In this document: piece after piece, positions 24,001 through 32,979 of the stretch
Position numbering within the stretch: position 1 is the first letter of the stretch
How the letters are laid out: every line of letters starts with the position of its first letter
Assembly: GCA_016169945.1 (NCBI GenBank)
Contig: JADLSH010000216.1
Coordinates: forward strand, 1,035,001-1,099,000
From: Trachythela sp. YZ-2020
Lineage: Eukaryota; Cnidaria; Anthozoa; Malacalcyonacea; Clavulariidae
Reading direction: 5' to 3'
Length of the DNA stretch: 64,000 nt
The notes under the pieces: model-generated
The model's input: the letters and a program-made list of their open reading frames with translations, nothing else
What the model was told of the DNA's origin: nothing
Databases searched by the model: none
Translations under genes and position numbers: made by a program

Positions 24001-27000
24001 TAAAGATGGTTATTACATAACTGGCTTGTATAGAGGCGGTTGTGGGAAACTGAGTTGTATCGATAAACTCAAATGTTGTAAAATGTATCCAAGTGAGTTC
24101 CTAGTTTGTCAGTAAGTAAGCTAGTCAGTAGTCAGCAATTAATAAATGTCGTCCGCATAGAATGCTGAATGATGCACTAAGCTTGGCCAAAAGTTGGTAG
24201 AACGTGATGCAGCCGTGTATCAAAAAAAATAAATCAACTTTGGCATGCTATCGCGCGCATGATAATTAGTCTATAGATTTTAACTTTTTCACACAAATAA
24301 AAACCGTACCAATCTTTTAGCTGTCAAATGACACCATTTTTATATCACTGCGATCAATAATGGCTCAATACGATCCGATGAAAAAAGGGTGGTCGAATCA
24401 CATTTTCCCAAATTTGGAATCAGTGGCGGAAATGAATCCGAAATGAGAAACTTTCAATAGGCAGAAAATAGCTTTGCATTCAAATCCCAATGGTGGAAAA
24501 ATGCGTTTTCAATCGGCAATTTTTAATCGTATCGTATTTGGCCATTTTTGATCGCATTGTATCGCATGGTATCATTTGACAGCTAAAAGAATGGTCTTTA
24601 TTACTATAAAAAAGTAAATCTATAAACTAGATAATAAACGCGCGACAACATCGTAAATTTGGATTACCCATTTTTTAAACATCCTGCAGTATAATAAAAC
24701 CCTCATATTTTTACCTCAATGTTCAAAACGTCTCATTTTAAGGCCCACCAGCTCTGACCTCTCTATCTGATGTGAAAACACGAGTTATGGATGTGACTAT
24801 GAGAGATTTCGCTCATCTGGCACACTACCTCGGTTACGGTTGGTGCGCAGGATGTCGTGGTCAGTGGGTCGGTCAAGATTTCAGACGCAATGGGGATAGT
24901 TGGGTTGCGGATACAAAATGGCCATGTAACGGTTATAAGTCAGGCCACCGGCTAAAACTCAACTATGGTGATTTCAAGTTTGGCATCAAGGATATTAGAT
25001 ACGGAAATCCCGTTATTCAGGTTTGATGTTAGATTTATAATCATTTATTATAATACCAGACCTGGATACTTTTTTATAATTACGTCGCGTATATTTGCAA
25101 TGAACAGCGTTGAAATCTAAAATTTCTTTGGCGTGCCTCCCAAAATTACTTTGTTTACTTTTAGTTTATTTATAGTTCATACATATAGTTAGCTTCTTTT
25201 TTAAATGCATCTAGCATTCTGACAGTCGAGGAAACAAAAAAATATAAAAAAAACATAAAGTTGTAAATTAAAATACAACCATAAATGATGCTATAAAAAC
25301 TAAAATTGCTTTTCTGTTGGTTTCCTACAGACGCTACAGGCAACCGTCTTCGATTCTGGTAGAGTGGCCAACGATGATGTCAGCCCACTTGTGCACAAGA
25401 TTGAACGAGAAATTCGCAGCGTAAGAACAGTGGCACATACCACCACAAGCTCGTGGAAACAGTCTCATGAATTGGGAATTGAGATATCTTACACACCGCC
25501 TGCTGCAGCAGGTAGACAATATTTACTTTCCCCAGGAGAGGTTATGTTTGTGTGTGTGTGTGTGTTTGTTTGTTTGTCTGTTTGTCTGTCTGTTTGTTTG
25601 TTTTATTTATTTATTTGTTTTTTTTGTTTTTGTTTGTTTGTTTGTTTGTTTGTTTGTTTGTTTGTTTGTTTGTCTGTCTGTCTGTCTGTCTGTTTGTTTG
25701 TTTGTTTGTTTATTTGTTTGTTTGTTTGTTTGTTTGCTTGTTTGTTTGTTTGTTTGTTTGCTTGCTTGTTTGTTTGTTTGCTTGATTGTTCGATGAATGT
25801 ATAGACTTGATCGATATTTTCGAGTTATCCATCGCATAGGCTGAACGGGCTTCGTACAACCGGCCCCTGGCTGTTAAACATGTTTTGTATGTCATTACTA
25901 GAAATACACTCATGCAGAATCCCCTCGATCGCCTATTCGAACTCAGGAACATACTTCCCAAAATTTATTGTAACATGAAGTATTCCGTCAATCATTGTAA
26001 TTTGTAACCATAGCAACACGCAATTTTTTACTTTTGGTACAAAATGATAAAATAGTAATATAATATTTGTACTTTTAGCTATAAACTTATGAATTGCCCC
26101 ACTATATAAAGTAGATATGTTATTACGTACTCTTTTAGCTTTGGTTTGCTGTAAAATTTAACCTTAGACATTTCATACTGAAAAACGTCAAAAATTTTCA
26201 GAAAACTTCAACTGTTTTTTGACAGTATAATTTTTTAAATTTATCTTTAAAATAGTTTCTGACATTACGTTGTTTCCTCAAAATTCAAATTTAAACTTGC
26301 TAAAATACCTTTTAGGTTTAATCGATATTATATTAATAACCTCACAGAGTGACATACGCTTTTGCAAATCCACAAACTAAAATATGCAAAATAGACACTT
26401 ACCCGTCTAAAACACTTCAAAAGTGGTCTTTTTTCAGCCATTCGACTGTTTCTCGTTTATCTTCTTTTGAAGACTCTATTCATCGGTATGTTTTTCCAAT
26501 AGCCCGAGTATTAAAAATCATTTTTGATGCATATATTAACAAAATATTTATCCGTAAATATTTAAATGTTTATCCGTATGTTTCTCTCGACCTGACTCGC
26601 GCATGCGTATAACGTAGAAAACCCTGGACCGTCCATGGCATCGCGGCGGACGACTTTGGATTCCGCTATGTTTTCACATACCCGGGTGTAAATATCCGAG
26701 CGGAATTAGTACCGTCGCACGGCGCTTCGCGCCGGCTCGGGGATAACAACTATTCATAACAAATTTCAATTCGATACAATTATTTCCTCGCGAGATAATG
26801 CCGTTAAAAGGCACGTTTTTTCTAAACCTAACGCGAAAAACTCAATATATAGTATCATAGTAAACAGAATAGAGACATGTCTATAATAAAACACGTCTTT
26901 CCTTAAGCATTTGTTTTTTGGCGGCCATGTTGGAAGGCATCCACCTGCCATCCAACATGGCGGCCAAAATACAAATGCTTAAGAAAAGATGTGTCTTATA

Positions 27001-30000
27001 ACAAATGTCTATATTCTGTTTACTATGATACTATATACTGCTTTTTTTTAACGGCATTAGAAAATAATGCTGACGTCAGCAATACGAATTATTCAAACCT
27101 TATTCAAACATTTTAATTAACTCGCGAGAGAATAATTGTATCGACTTGAAATTTGTTATGAATACTTGTTATAATGACATACAAAACATGTTTAACAGCC
27201 AGCTTTGTAGGTTGCACGTTAAAGATTTTAGAATTTGGTCACGTGATGGTGCAAAACCTCTATACACTAACATAGATAATGAATTCACAAAGCATACATT
27301 CCAACTCTCCCAATTTAATCGGGAGTCTCCCGATTTCCATACGTTCCTCTAGACGGCCGGCCAAGTCATCATATCTTGCAACTCGATGGCAATTTTATGT
27401 TAGAAGTTAGTAACAATCATATTCATACTCAGATAGATGTAAGGAACAAGGTTTGAGGTGTTACCAAGTCGAAATCTTATATTTTGAGTGAAAAAATATG
27501 GGATTTCTAAGCCTCTTTCCCGCGAAATCGCGGTAGTTTAACTTCAAACGATTACCGACAATTCTGCTGATGTGAGACAGACTTCTTTGCTCTGATTGGC
27601 TATTGGCATTGGTTCCTAAATTAGTCAGCCAATGAGCGAACGTCGAAAAGTCCTGACGCTTCCGGTTTTTGCAACACACGAGGTAAACAACATCAAAGTA
27701 CAAGAAAGAAATATGCTATTTATACGATTTTAATGACATTTAGGTAAGATTTTTCGTGTTAATGCGATCAATATTAGCTATCTATACTGATACAGCCCCT
27801 GTTTTTCCAGCATTTGCTTAATTACTGAGTATCGTGCCAAAATGTTTTGTATTTTGTCCGGCCTGAATTGCTCGAGCTAAAATATTTTATACTGTACCAT
27901 CCAACTTTGTTGAATTGTTGTTCAGTCAATGTTTGGAACTTGTGTATCAGTCTACCAATGGAAGTGTATTTAACGATTTACCTGATTGTCTCTAACTACA
28001 GTAGACTCCCGTCTGTTTTTGATTGTTGTATACTATATTTCATTTGCACTGAGCTATATCAAGGCTAGCCTGTATTATTCAATGTCTATCGCTGTAGCCT
28101 GTAATTATAAACACAAACGCATTTGACTAAAATGACTATATTAAGAAACTATTGTATATATATTTTTATATTTCAATGTTAATTGTTAGAAACATATTCG
28201 GATTTTGAATGGAACTAACAATATAAATTGTACTTTGCAATTTGTCAATTATATTCAATAACAGTGATGTATTTGTTCGTGAACAAACTCAAGCACGGAA
28301 ATTTTTTAAAGTTCTAACTTCTAGAATGGCTTACGAGACCTGTTATCATTGGGAATGATATATTATTTTTATAATAAATAGGGACAACTATCTATTTCAT
28401 TAATTTCGAACACAGGAATTTGATGTCAGTCCGAGACAAACAGCTGCAACTTGCTGCCACCGCCAGTTTAAACCAAAGGCTAAAGAATTGAACTGAACAG
28501 TGCGGTAAAATCTTGTTGAAATTATAAGAATACTCTCTGATGATTCAATAAGTCGAGAAATGAGATAGTATCGATTGAATAAAACAGTCCTACTTTTTTT
28601 GCTGAGACAGTACAATATTTTGTGCACTATATTTTTGTACTGGCTGTATTAAAACTATATTTACTTCACAAGATATAGGCAGCGGCGATAATCAAGCAAA
28701 TGCGGGCAAAGGGGTCTAAATCAGTGTAACTAAGCAAAGAAGAATTGGGTATAGATAATATTGATCGCATTAACACGAAAAATCTTACCTAAATATCATT
28801 AAAATCGTATAAATAGCATATTTCTTTCTTGTACTTTGATGTTGTTTACTTCGTGTGTTGCAAAAACCGGAAGCGTCAGGACTTTTCGACGTTCACTCAT
28901 TGGCTGACCAATTTAGGAACAAATGCCGATAGCCAATCAGAGCAAAGAAGCTGTCTCATAGCCGCAGAATTGTCGGTAATCGTTTGAAGTTAAACTACCG
29001 CGATTTCGCGGGAAGGAAGCTTAGAAATATCATATTATTTCACTAAAAATTTAAGATTTCGACTTGGTAACACCTAAAACCTTATTCCCTACATCTACCT
29101 GAGTATGAATATGGTTGTTACCAGCTTCTAACATAAAATTGCCATCGAAATATTTTAGGAGCATATTTTGAACTCTTGGCCGGCCGACTACTCCCGATCT
29201 CCCGATTTTAATCTGAACCTCCCGAATTTTAGGAATACCTCTAATGACTAATCATTAAAAGAAAATCAATTAAAAATGAAAACGTTCTTGTTAAGAATGC
29301 ATGTATATCGCCTTTGCCAGCATTAAAAAGTACTATCAATAAAGAAAATAGGTGAAGAAATCACCCTTTTAAAACAACTATTAACAAGTTTAGTTTAACT
29401 GAATTGGTAATAAAATTCCAACAACATTTGAAGTCTAATCCCAACAGCAACACATTCTAGAGGCAAAATACAAAGGTTCGGAAAAATTAACAGTGAAATT
29501 GCTAACCTCCCGATTTCCTGCTCCCTGAGGTTGGAATGTCCGACAAAGTCTCCAAACCGTGTATTCTATTCTATAAATCAACAAAGGACAAAATCTTTCT
29601 AGGGGGTATTGGAGGCAAAGTAAGCTACAAATTTAACTATGAGAAATCCTCAACGACGTCAGATTCAACATCAAAGCAGCAATATAAGAGTATCAAAATC
29701 TTATCACAGAAAACTCTGAATCCACGCTCGGCTGTTTCATACCGTGTCATGTTGACCAAAACACGGTCTACCATACCCTACACTGCCACAGTGATCGCGC
29801 ACTTTTCTGGAGAAATGGACGGATTTCTAAGATGGGGAGGTGGATACAATGGAGGCAGTACAAATTATCATTATCAGTATGCATTAAACCATATTTATCC
29901 TTACAAGCATTACTCCCATCTTATATACCGAACTTGAGGTTAATGCTCAGCAACTGGACTATGTAGCTCAGTTGGTTTGAGCGCTGCACCGGAATCGCAG

Positions 30001-31480
30001 GACGGCAGATTCAATTCCTGCCAGAGGGCCTAAATTGCATTTTTCGCAACTGCTCCTGGCTAGGTCTAACCCAACATCTACTAACACCTCCTACTGAGAA
30101 CATATCGGTATAATAAGAGTACAATAGTATACAAATAATGAATGTTTATGAGTACAATCACTAAACCTATTGAAGTAATATTTCTGTTTTTCATCCCGGT
30201 ATTTGCTCTAAAACACTAAAAAGGACAGCGCGTCATGGCACCCACTGTTCGACAAATATTTGAAATAATATTTAAAAAAGTATTTGGGGCGGCCAAATTT
30301 TCGGGGTCGGGCGGCGATGAAAAACACAAATATATTTTTAACTGGCCTTACGGTTAAAATATTTTCATGAGGTGAAAGATGAAATTTTCCATTTCACGAG
30401 GCGACAGGCGAGTCGTGCAATGGAACTTTCCGGTCTTCCAAATGGAAATTTCTTTTGAACGTTACAACGTCACGTGGTCATAAACAGTCAATTCAATGAC
30501 GGCAATTTAATAAGGTGTACTGTTGTATACAATACAACACAATACAATGCAACACAATGCAACACAGCACAGCACAGCACAGCACAGCACAGCACAGCAC
30601 AGCACAGCACAGCACAGCACAATACAATACAATACAATATTATTTAAATACAATACAATACAATACAATACAATAAAATACGATACGATGCGATGCGATG
30701 TAATGCATAAAAGGACGATTAACGTATTTCAATGGTGCTTTGTTCCAACATATTTGCAGACGTAGAGGTAGTGGTAGTCGGTCGACATTCAAGTATCGCT
30801 TTGGAAGCTCAAGCAAACCATTTTACACAGCTCTGAAAGAACAGAGTGACCGCAACGTGCGTCCTTGGCAGTGGCATGATGTGAAACAAAAATACTCGTA
30901 TACAAAGTCGTTGATAACAAACTTGATTGATGAAAAAAGATATGAATTTACCTTGACTGGAAAGTTTGAAGATGTGATAGGTAATGAGTTTTATTACAGA
31001 CCATTTGCAGGGGCGTATCGAGCGGGCGGTGCCGGTGTGGTGCGACACCCCCCAATTTTTACGAAACTGTCGGTAAATTGACCTTCGTCGGTTAAAACGT
31101 AGAATTTGAATGTAACTTGGTCGGTACGCCACTGAGTCCATTTTAGTGACATTTTTAAAACCTATCAAATGCTCTCTTAAGGGAACAATAAAGTTCTAAT
31201 ATTTTTAACTACGACCTCATGAAAATGGCCAAGAAGTGCATTTTGTAAATTTTAATTATACTGTAAATTTTAAACAGGTACAAATGCGGAGGTAACGTGG
31301 AAAACTGAAAGTCTAAAGGGTAAGAAACGCTCGTCGATTGGTAATTCTTCATTGGTTGACGAAGACTGGCCAGAATCCCTCAGTGTTGAGGATCCACCCG
31401 AACTCTTCCCACCACCGCCTGTGGTCGTAATCACACCAACCAAGTACAACATTACCAAGGAAGAGAAGACCCTGGGTTAA
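20746..31480 (+). CDS. Secreted Cys-rich aerolysin-like (ETX/MTX2-type) protein, copy A, seven exons
   Basis: Exons 20746-21020, 23806-24092, 24743-25020, 25331-25511, 29603-29876, 30760-30980 and 31278-31480 all have GT-AG introns and matching phases, and total 1,719 nt (572 residues plus stop). Order: signal peptide (about 1-20), three Cys-rich repeats (about 21-187), a linker/receptor-side domain (188-280), aerolysin-type stem strands (281-431), second half of the beta-rich lobe (432-505), Pro-rich tail. ETX/MTX2 family proteins are secreted, bind target membranes, oligomerise and form beta-barrel pores; in animals they serve in venom, digestion or defence. Recognition rests on the strand pattern in exons 4-5 (WKQSHELGIEISY, LNPRSAVSYRV, IPYTATVIAHFSGE). 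The target, and whether it is a toxin or an immune effector, cannot be told from sequence. A tandem homologue is at 54808. Confidence 0.8.
21086..21515. repeat. Intron 1 repeat with many aggccaaa/agccaaat words
   Basis: ggttggct...tcagccc at the left and ggcctccaagaggccaat...accaacc at the right look like loose inverted ends. The interior repeats agccaaat and ggccaaa six or more times. Present identically in copy B, so it predates duplication. Confidence 0.45.
22190..22900. repeat. Intron 1 copy of a dispersed repeat (second copy in intron 4)
   Basis: The segment aactatataaagta through tttactgtaaa, caaaaccacaaacta and tatgcaaaata recurs with moderate divergence at about 26000-26470. The rest of intron 1 (22900-23800) is spacer without gene, apart from a C-run at 23573-23589. 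Confidence 0.5.
23806..24092 (+). CDS. Copy A exon 2: Cys-rich repeats 2 (rest) and 3
   Basis: Acceptor cccatttag|caac joins in phase with exon 1. The reading frame is not the one that gives the longest open frame here. It reads WSTCPSGHFLQGLYRG ... GICC (repeat 2), then ACYDQ ... SKCKDGYYITGLYRGG ... LKCCKMYP (repeat 3). Both show the same W/SF-C-[YF]-x-x-GLYR-CC pattern as exon 1. Donor ccaa|gtgagt, phase 1. The exon is identical, base for base, to copy B. Confidence 0.8.
24247..24650. mobile_element. MITE in intron 2 with about 95-bp inverted arms
   Basis: tagtctatagattttaact...accaatcttttagctgtcaa at the left pairs with ttgacagctaaaagaatggt...agtaaatctataaactag at the right. Interior holds small words gatcgcattgtatcgca. 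Also in copy B at about 58322-58723. Confidence 0.65.
24743..25020 (+). CDS. Copy A exon 3: linker / putative recognition domain
   Basis: Acceptor ttttaag|gccc, donor attcag|gtttga, phase 1 to 0. Residues 188-280 include DVKTRVMDVTMRDFAHLAH, WCAGCRGQWVG and LKLNYGDFKFGIKDI. The WC-x2-C pair and the Trp/Gly-rich middle suggest a small folded lobe. In aerolysin-type proteins the region before the stem often binds the target. Six residues in this exon differ from copy B, with only one visible silent change. Confidence 0.8.
25331..25511 (+). CDS. Copy A exon 4: first stem strands of the aerolysin-like module
   Basis: Acceptor ttcctacag|acg, donor gcagcag|gtagac, phase 0 to 1. Reads VFDSGRVANDD...SPLVHKIE, then HTTTSSWKQSHELGIEISYT. 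In ETX/MTX2 proteins the equivalent segment is 'N-x-S-...-T-x-S-x-x-W-S...G-[IV]-...-[IV]-x-[IV]' leading into the transmembrane hairpin. It is followed directly by a (GTTT)n microsatellite in the intron. Confidence 0.85.
25545..25795. repeat. (TG)n/(GTTT)n microsatellite in intron 4 of copy A
   Basis: A (TG)n start followed by about 55 units of GTTT/GTCT with interruptions. The long poly-Leu/Val/Cys or Gln/Thr/Asn open frames here are artefacts of the repeat. Confidence 0.95.
26000..26470. repeat. Intron 4 copy of the dispersed repeat at 22190-22900
   Basis: Shares ccactatataaagtag, gctgtaaaattta, ccacaaacta and tatgcaaaatag in the same order with 22350-22620. Absent from copy B, where 25.8-26.94 kb is missing. 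Confidence 0.5.
26662..26745 (-). repeat. Inverted partner of the GC-rich repeat at 810-893
   Basis: Reverse complement of the unit A block at 810-893 (gttttcacatacccgggtg and ggcgcttcgcgccggctc). Confidence 0.6.
26756..27160. mobile_element. 400-bp foldback element in intron 4 (imperfect palindrome)
   Basis: The left arm (from caaatttcaattcgatac, ctcgcgagataatgccg, catagtaaacagaatag, taagcatttg to gccatgttgg) is matched in reverse by the right arm (ccaacatggc, caaatgcttaag, ctgtttactatg, acggcatta, ctcgcgag, gtatcgacttgaaatttg). The centre is at about 26945. Copy B has only the right half (59862-60060). Confidence 0.8.
27293..29542. mobile_element. 2.25-kb terminal-inverted-repeat transposon in intron 4 of copy A
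   Basis: Copy B has an empty site (gagttccactaagtcacc, about 60181-60198). In copy A the insert starts catacattccaac and ends gttggaatgtccg, flanked by acaaag on both sides (27287-27292 and 29543-29548). Nested inside are long arms of about 430 bp (27355-27790 and 28745-29185), each beginning at ggccggcc. No transposase frame was found, so it is non-autonomous. Superfamily is not assigned. Confidence 0.8.
29603..29876 (+). CDS. Copy A exon 5: core of the aerolysin-like module
   Basis: Acceptor aaaatctttctag|g and donor ttatca|gtatgc give phases 1 in and 2 out, the only combination that fits exons 4 and 6. Reads GGIGGKVSYKFNYEKSS, Ser/Thr-rich STTSDSTSK (typical of the pore hairpin), then ILSQKTLNPRSAVSYRV, IPYTATVIAHFSGE and a glycine-rich WGGGYNGGSTNYH. 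An open frame also runs upstream of the acceptor (from 29536), but it would add sequence foreign to the family; an earlier acceptor cannot be fully excluded. Confidence 0.75.
29955..30031 (+). repeat. tRNA-like SINE head in intron 5 of copy A
   Basis: tgtagctcagttggtttgag is a good A box/D arm and gattcaattcctg an acceptable B box/T arm. Ends ggact...agggcc pair loosely as an acceptor stem. Degraded relative to the copy at 60612; better read as a tRNA-derived SINE relic than a working tRNA gene. Confidence 0.6.
30523..30705. repeat. Pentanucleotide microsatellite (AATAC / ACAGC)n
   Basis: Runs of aatac, acagc and aatac in series, ending in gatgc units. Copy B has a shorter version at 62037-62096. 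Confidence 0.95.
30760..30980 (+). CDS. Copy A exon 6: distal beta-rich lobe
   Basis: Acceptor tatttgcag|acg, donor gtgatag|gtaatg, phase 2 to 1. Contains KYRFGSSSKPFYTAL, VRPWQWHDVKQKY and KRYEFTLTGKFEDVIG. The last string has the usual ETX/MTX2 ending (alternating hydrophobic strand, then G-x-[FY]-x-x-V). An hAT-like MITE starts 28 nt after the donor. Confidence 0.85.
31008..31134. mobile_element. Short hAT-like MITE in intron 6 of copy A
   Basis: Begins caggggcgtatcgag; reverse complement of the end reads cagtggcgtaccgac. It is an internally deleted form of the longer version in copy B (62399-62769). Confidence 0.6.
31278..31480 (+). CDS. Copy A exon 7: C-terminal strand and Pro-rich tail
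   Basis: Acceptor ttaaacag|gtac. Reads AEVTWKTESL, then an acidic/Ser stretch, then PPELFPPPPVVVITP and a basic end, stop TAA at 31478-31480. The tail is unusual for bacterial relatives and may be unstructured or proteolytically removed; this is speculation. Poly(A) signal AATAAA lies 95 nt downstream. Confidence 0.85.
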
Positions 31481-31486
31481 AACAGA

Positions 31487-31937
31487 ATATTTAATTGTTA
31501 TTTATTAAAGATTAATGACAAAGTAGAAGCTTAGTAGTTTAGAATGTAGCCAAAAATTGGTTAAATGTCATTGAAATAAAACAGTTGCATTCAACTAAAG
31601 CTTTTTAGACTATATTTGTTGTTAAATAATCGTATTTTATCGCAGAGTTGGAGAACGTTTCAACCTTCATCCGGGTAGGGTTTGGGGTTTTCCAAATAAC
31701 CTTCCTCAAAATAACTGGAAATTTTCCGACATGCCGGCTTTTGCCTGGGTAGGTTTGCCAGTTGGCCATTGCAGTACTGCTAGTCTGACTTGAGTGCTGA
31801 CTTTCCCTACTAATACTAGCCTGACTAGTCTAGTACTTATACTGTTTGCAATGCTCTATTCGGTGTTTCACTTTCAACATTCCTCAATGCCAGTAAACCT
31901 TCCTCACGGGTGGTACACGCATGTACCTGCAGCTTTT
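31487..31937. repeat. Start of segmental unit B; matches 1-437 and 63113-63560
   Basis: Near-identical to the window start. At about 31937 (ctgcagcttttt|taattattagtg) the match jumps to position 5300 of unit A, so about 4.9 kb present in A is absent in B. Confidence 0.85.
31575..31580 (+). terminator. Poly(A) signal of gene copy A
   Basis: AATAAA, 95 nt after the stop codon, conserved in all three visible 3' flanks. Confidence 0.65.
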
Positions 31938-32376
31938 TTAATTATTAGTGATGTATTTGATGTATACCATCTAATAGTTATATCTTCGTTCTCAAACGAT
32001 TTGCAACCGCCTCGAGGCGACAACCATTTATTTTGAGTCAATCTTCAGAAGTTTGTCACAAAACTCTTTAAGTTCTTCAAAATTATCAAGCCACTTGAAT
32101 GATCCTTTACTCGTAATAAAAAGTTCAGTTTTGGGATGAAACAACATTCTGATTTAACGCCATTCTGGCTCGAAGGCTTCGCTATGAGAAAGAGTCTAGT
32201 TAAAAGCGGAGCTCTGAAACACACGTCTGCTCTCCGTCATGTGCAGAGACGATCGAAATATAGATTTACATTTTGACGACCAGTAACTACCAACTTATCG
32301 TTATACAATACACTGCTGTGGTATCTCAATTTAGCAGGACTTTAACAGGACGCTCACTCCAGTGTCAGGGTTTGGG

Positions 32377-32900
32377 TCAATATATATTCACTTTGATCAT
32401 ATTATCAAGCCCGCAATGGCCTCCAGCTATTGGGACATAATTGTTGTAAAGAAATGAAGTCGCTCCCCAACGCTCCTTTGGCATGCACTGCAACGGCGAC
32501 CATGTTCTTTGACGCCAGTTAAAAATCTCTACAGAGTCAGTTTCCAAACCTCCAGCAACAATTATATTTTCCTTATCACCACTTGCTGTACGTCTCCTTT
32601 TTCTTGGGTTTTCTAACTTTTCTTCTTGCATGTCCTTCATCTTGACGAGAACGTCCTTCATTTCATTAAAACCTTCAATCAAGGTAGCTTTCAATTCTCT
32701 GACTTATGTGTTAACTCTTTACGTTCGTCTCCACATCCGCCACATTTCTCTCCAAATTCGCCACATTTCTCTCCACATTCGCCACATTTCTCTCCAATTC
32801 GCTACATTTCCCTCCAAATTTGCTATTTTTGCTTCCACATTTATATTTGTCGCCATATTTTTCTCAACATTCGCCATTCTAATAGACAGACAAATAGATA
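32377..32900 (-). pseudogene. Kelch-repeat gene fragment (unit B copy)
   Basis: Same fragment as 5738-6254, only a few substitutions apart (for example MKDMQEEKLE where unit A has MKDMKEEKLE). Minus-strand reading gives IIVAGGL, EIFNWRQRTWSP and PIAGGHCGL, with ERNVAN repeats encoded upstream. It has no start/stop or splice context that I can support. Confidence 0.55.
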
Positions 32901-32979
32901 GATAAGTTTATTTAAACTTTATTTAAGCTTGTTTCCACAAAGGGTGTGCACAATAACAGAATAATAGAATACGTACAAA

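Noticed and set aside
23790..24020. 76-residue frame starting at 23790
   Set aside because: It runs in the wrong frame through exon 2. The true frame shows the Cys-rich repeats and joins in phase with exons 1 and 3.
25364..25961. Long open frames with poly-Cys/Leu/Phe/Val or poly-Lys/Gln/Thr/Asn
   Set aside because: They are translations of the (GTTT)n microsatellite in all frames, overlapping exon 4 only at its edge.
29536..29602. Frame upstream of exon 5 (VSKPCILFYKSTKDK)
   Set aside because: A good acceptor at 29602 with matching phase and the family's GGKVSY start make this intronic. It is kept as a low-probability alternative only.
29955..30031. A functional tRNA gene
   Set aside because: Arms pair imperfectly, the anticodon stem is not convincing, and it sits inside an intron with SINE-like context, so it is called a SINE relic.
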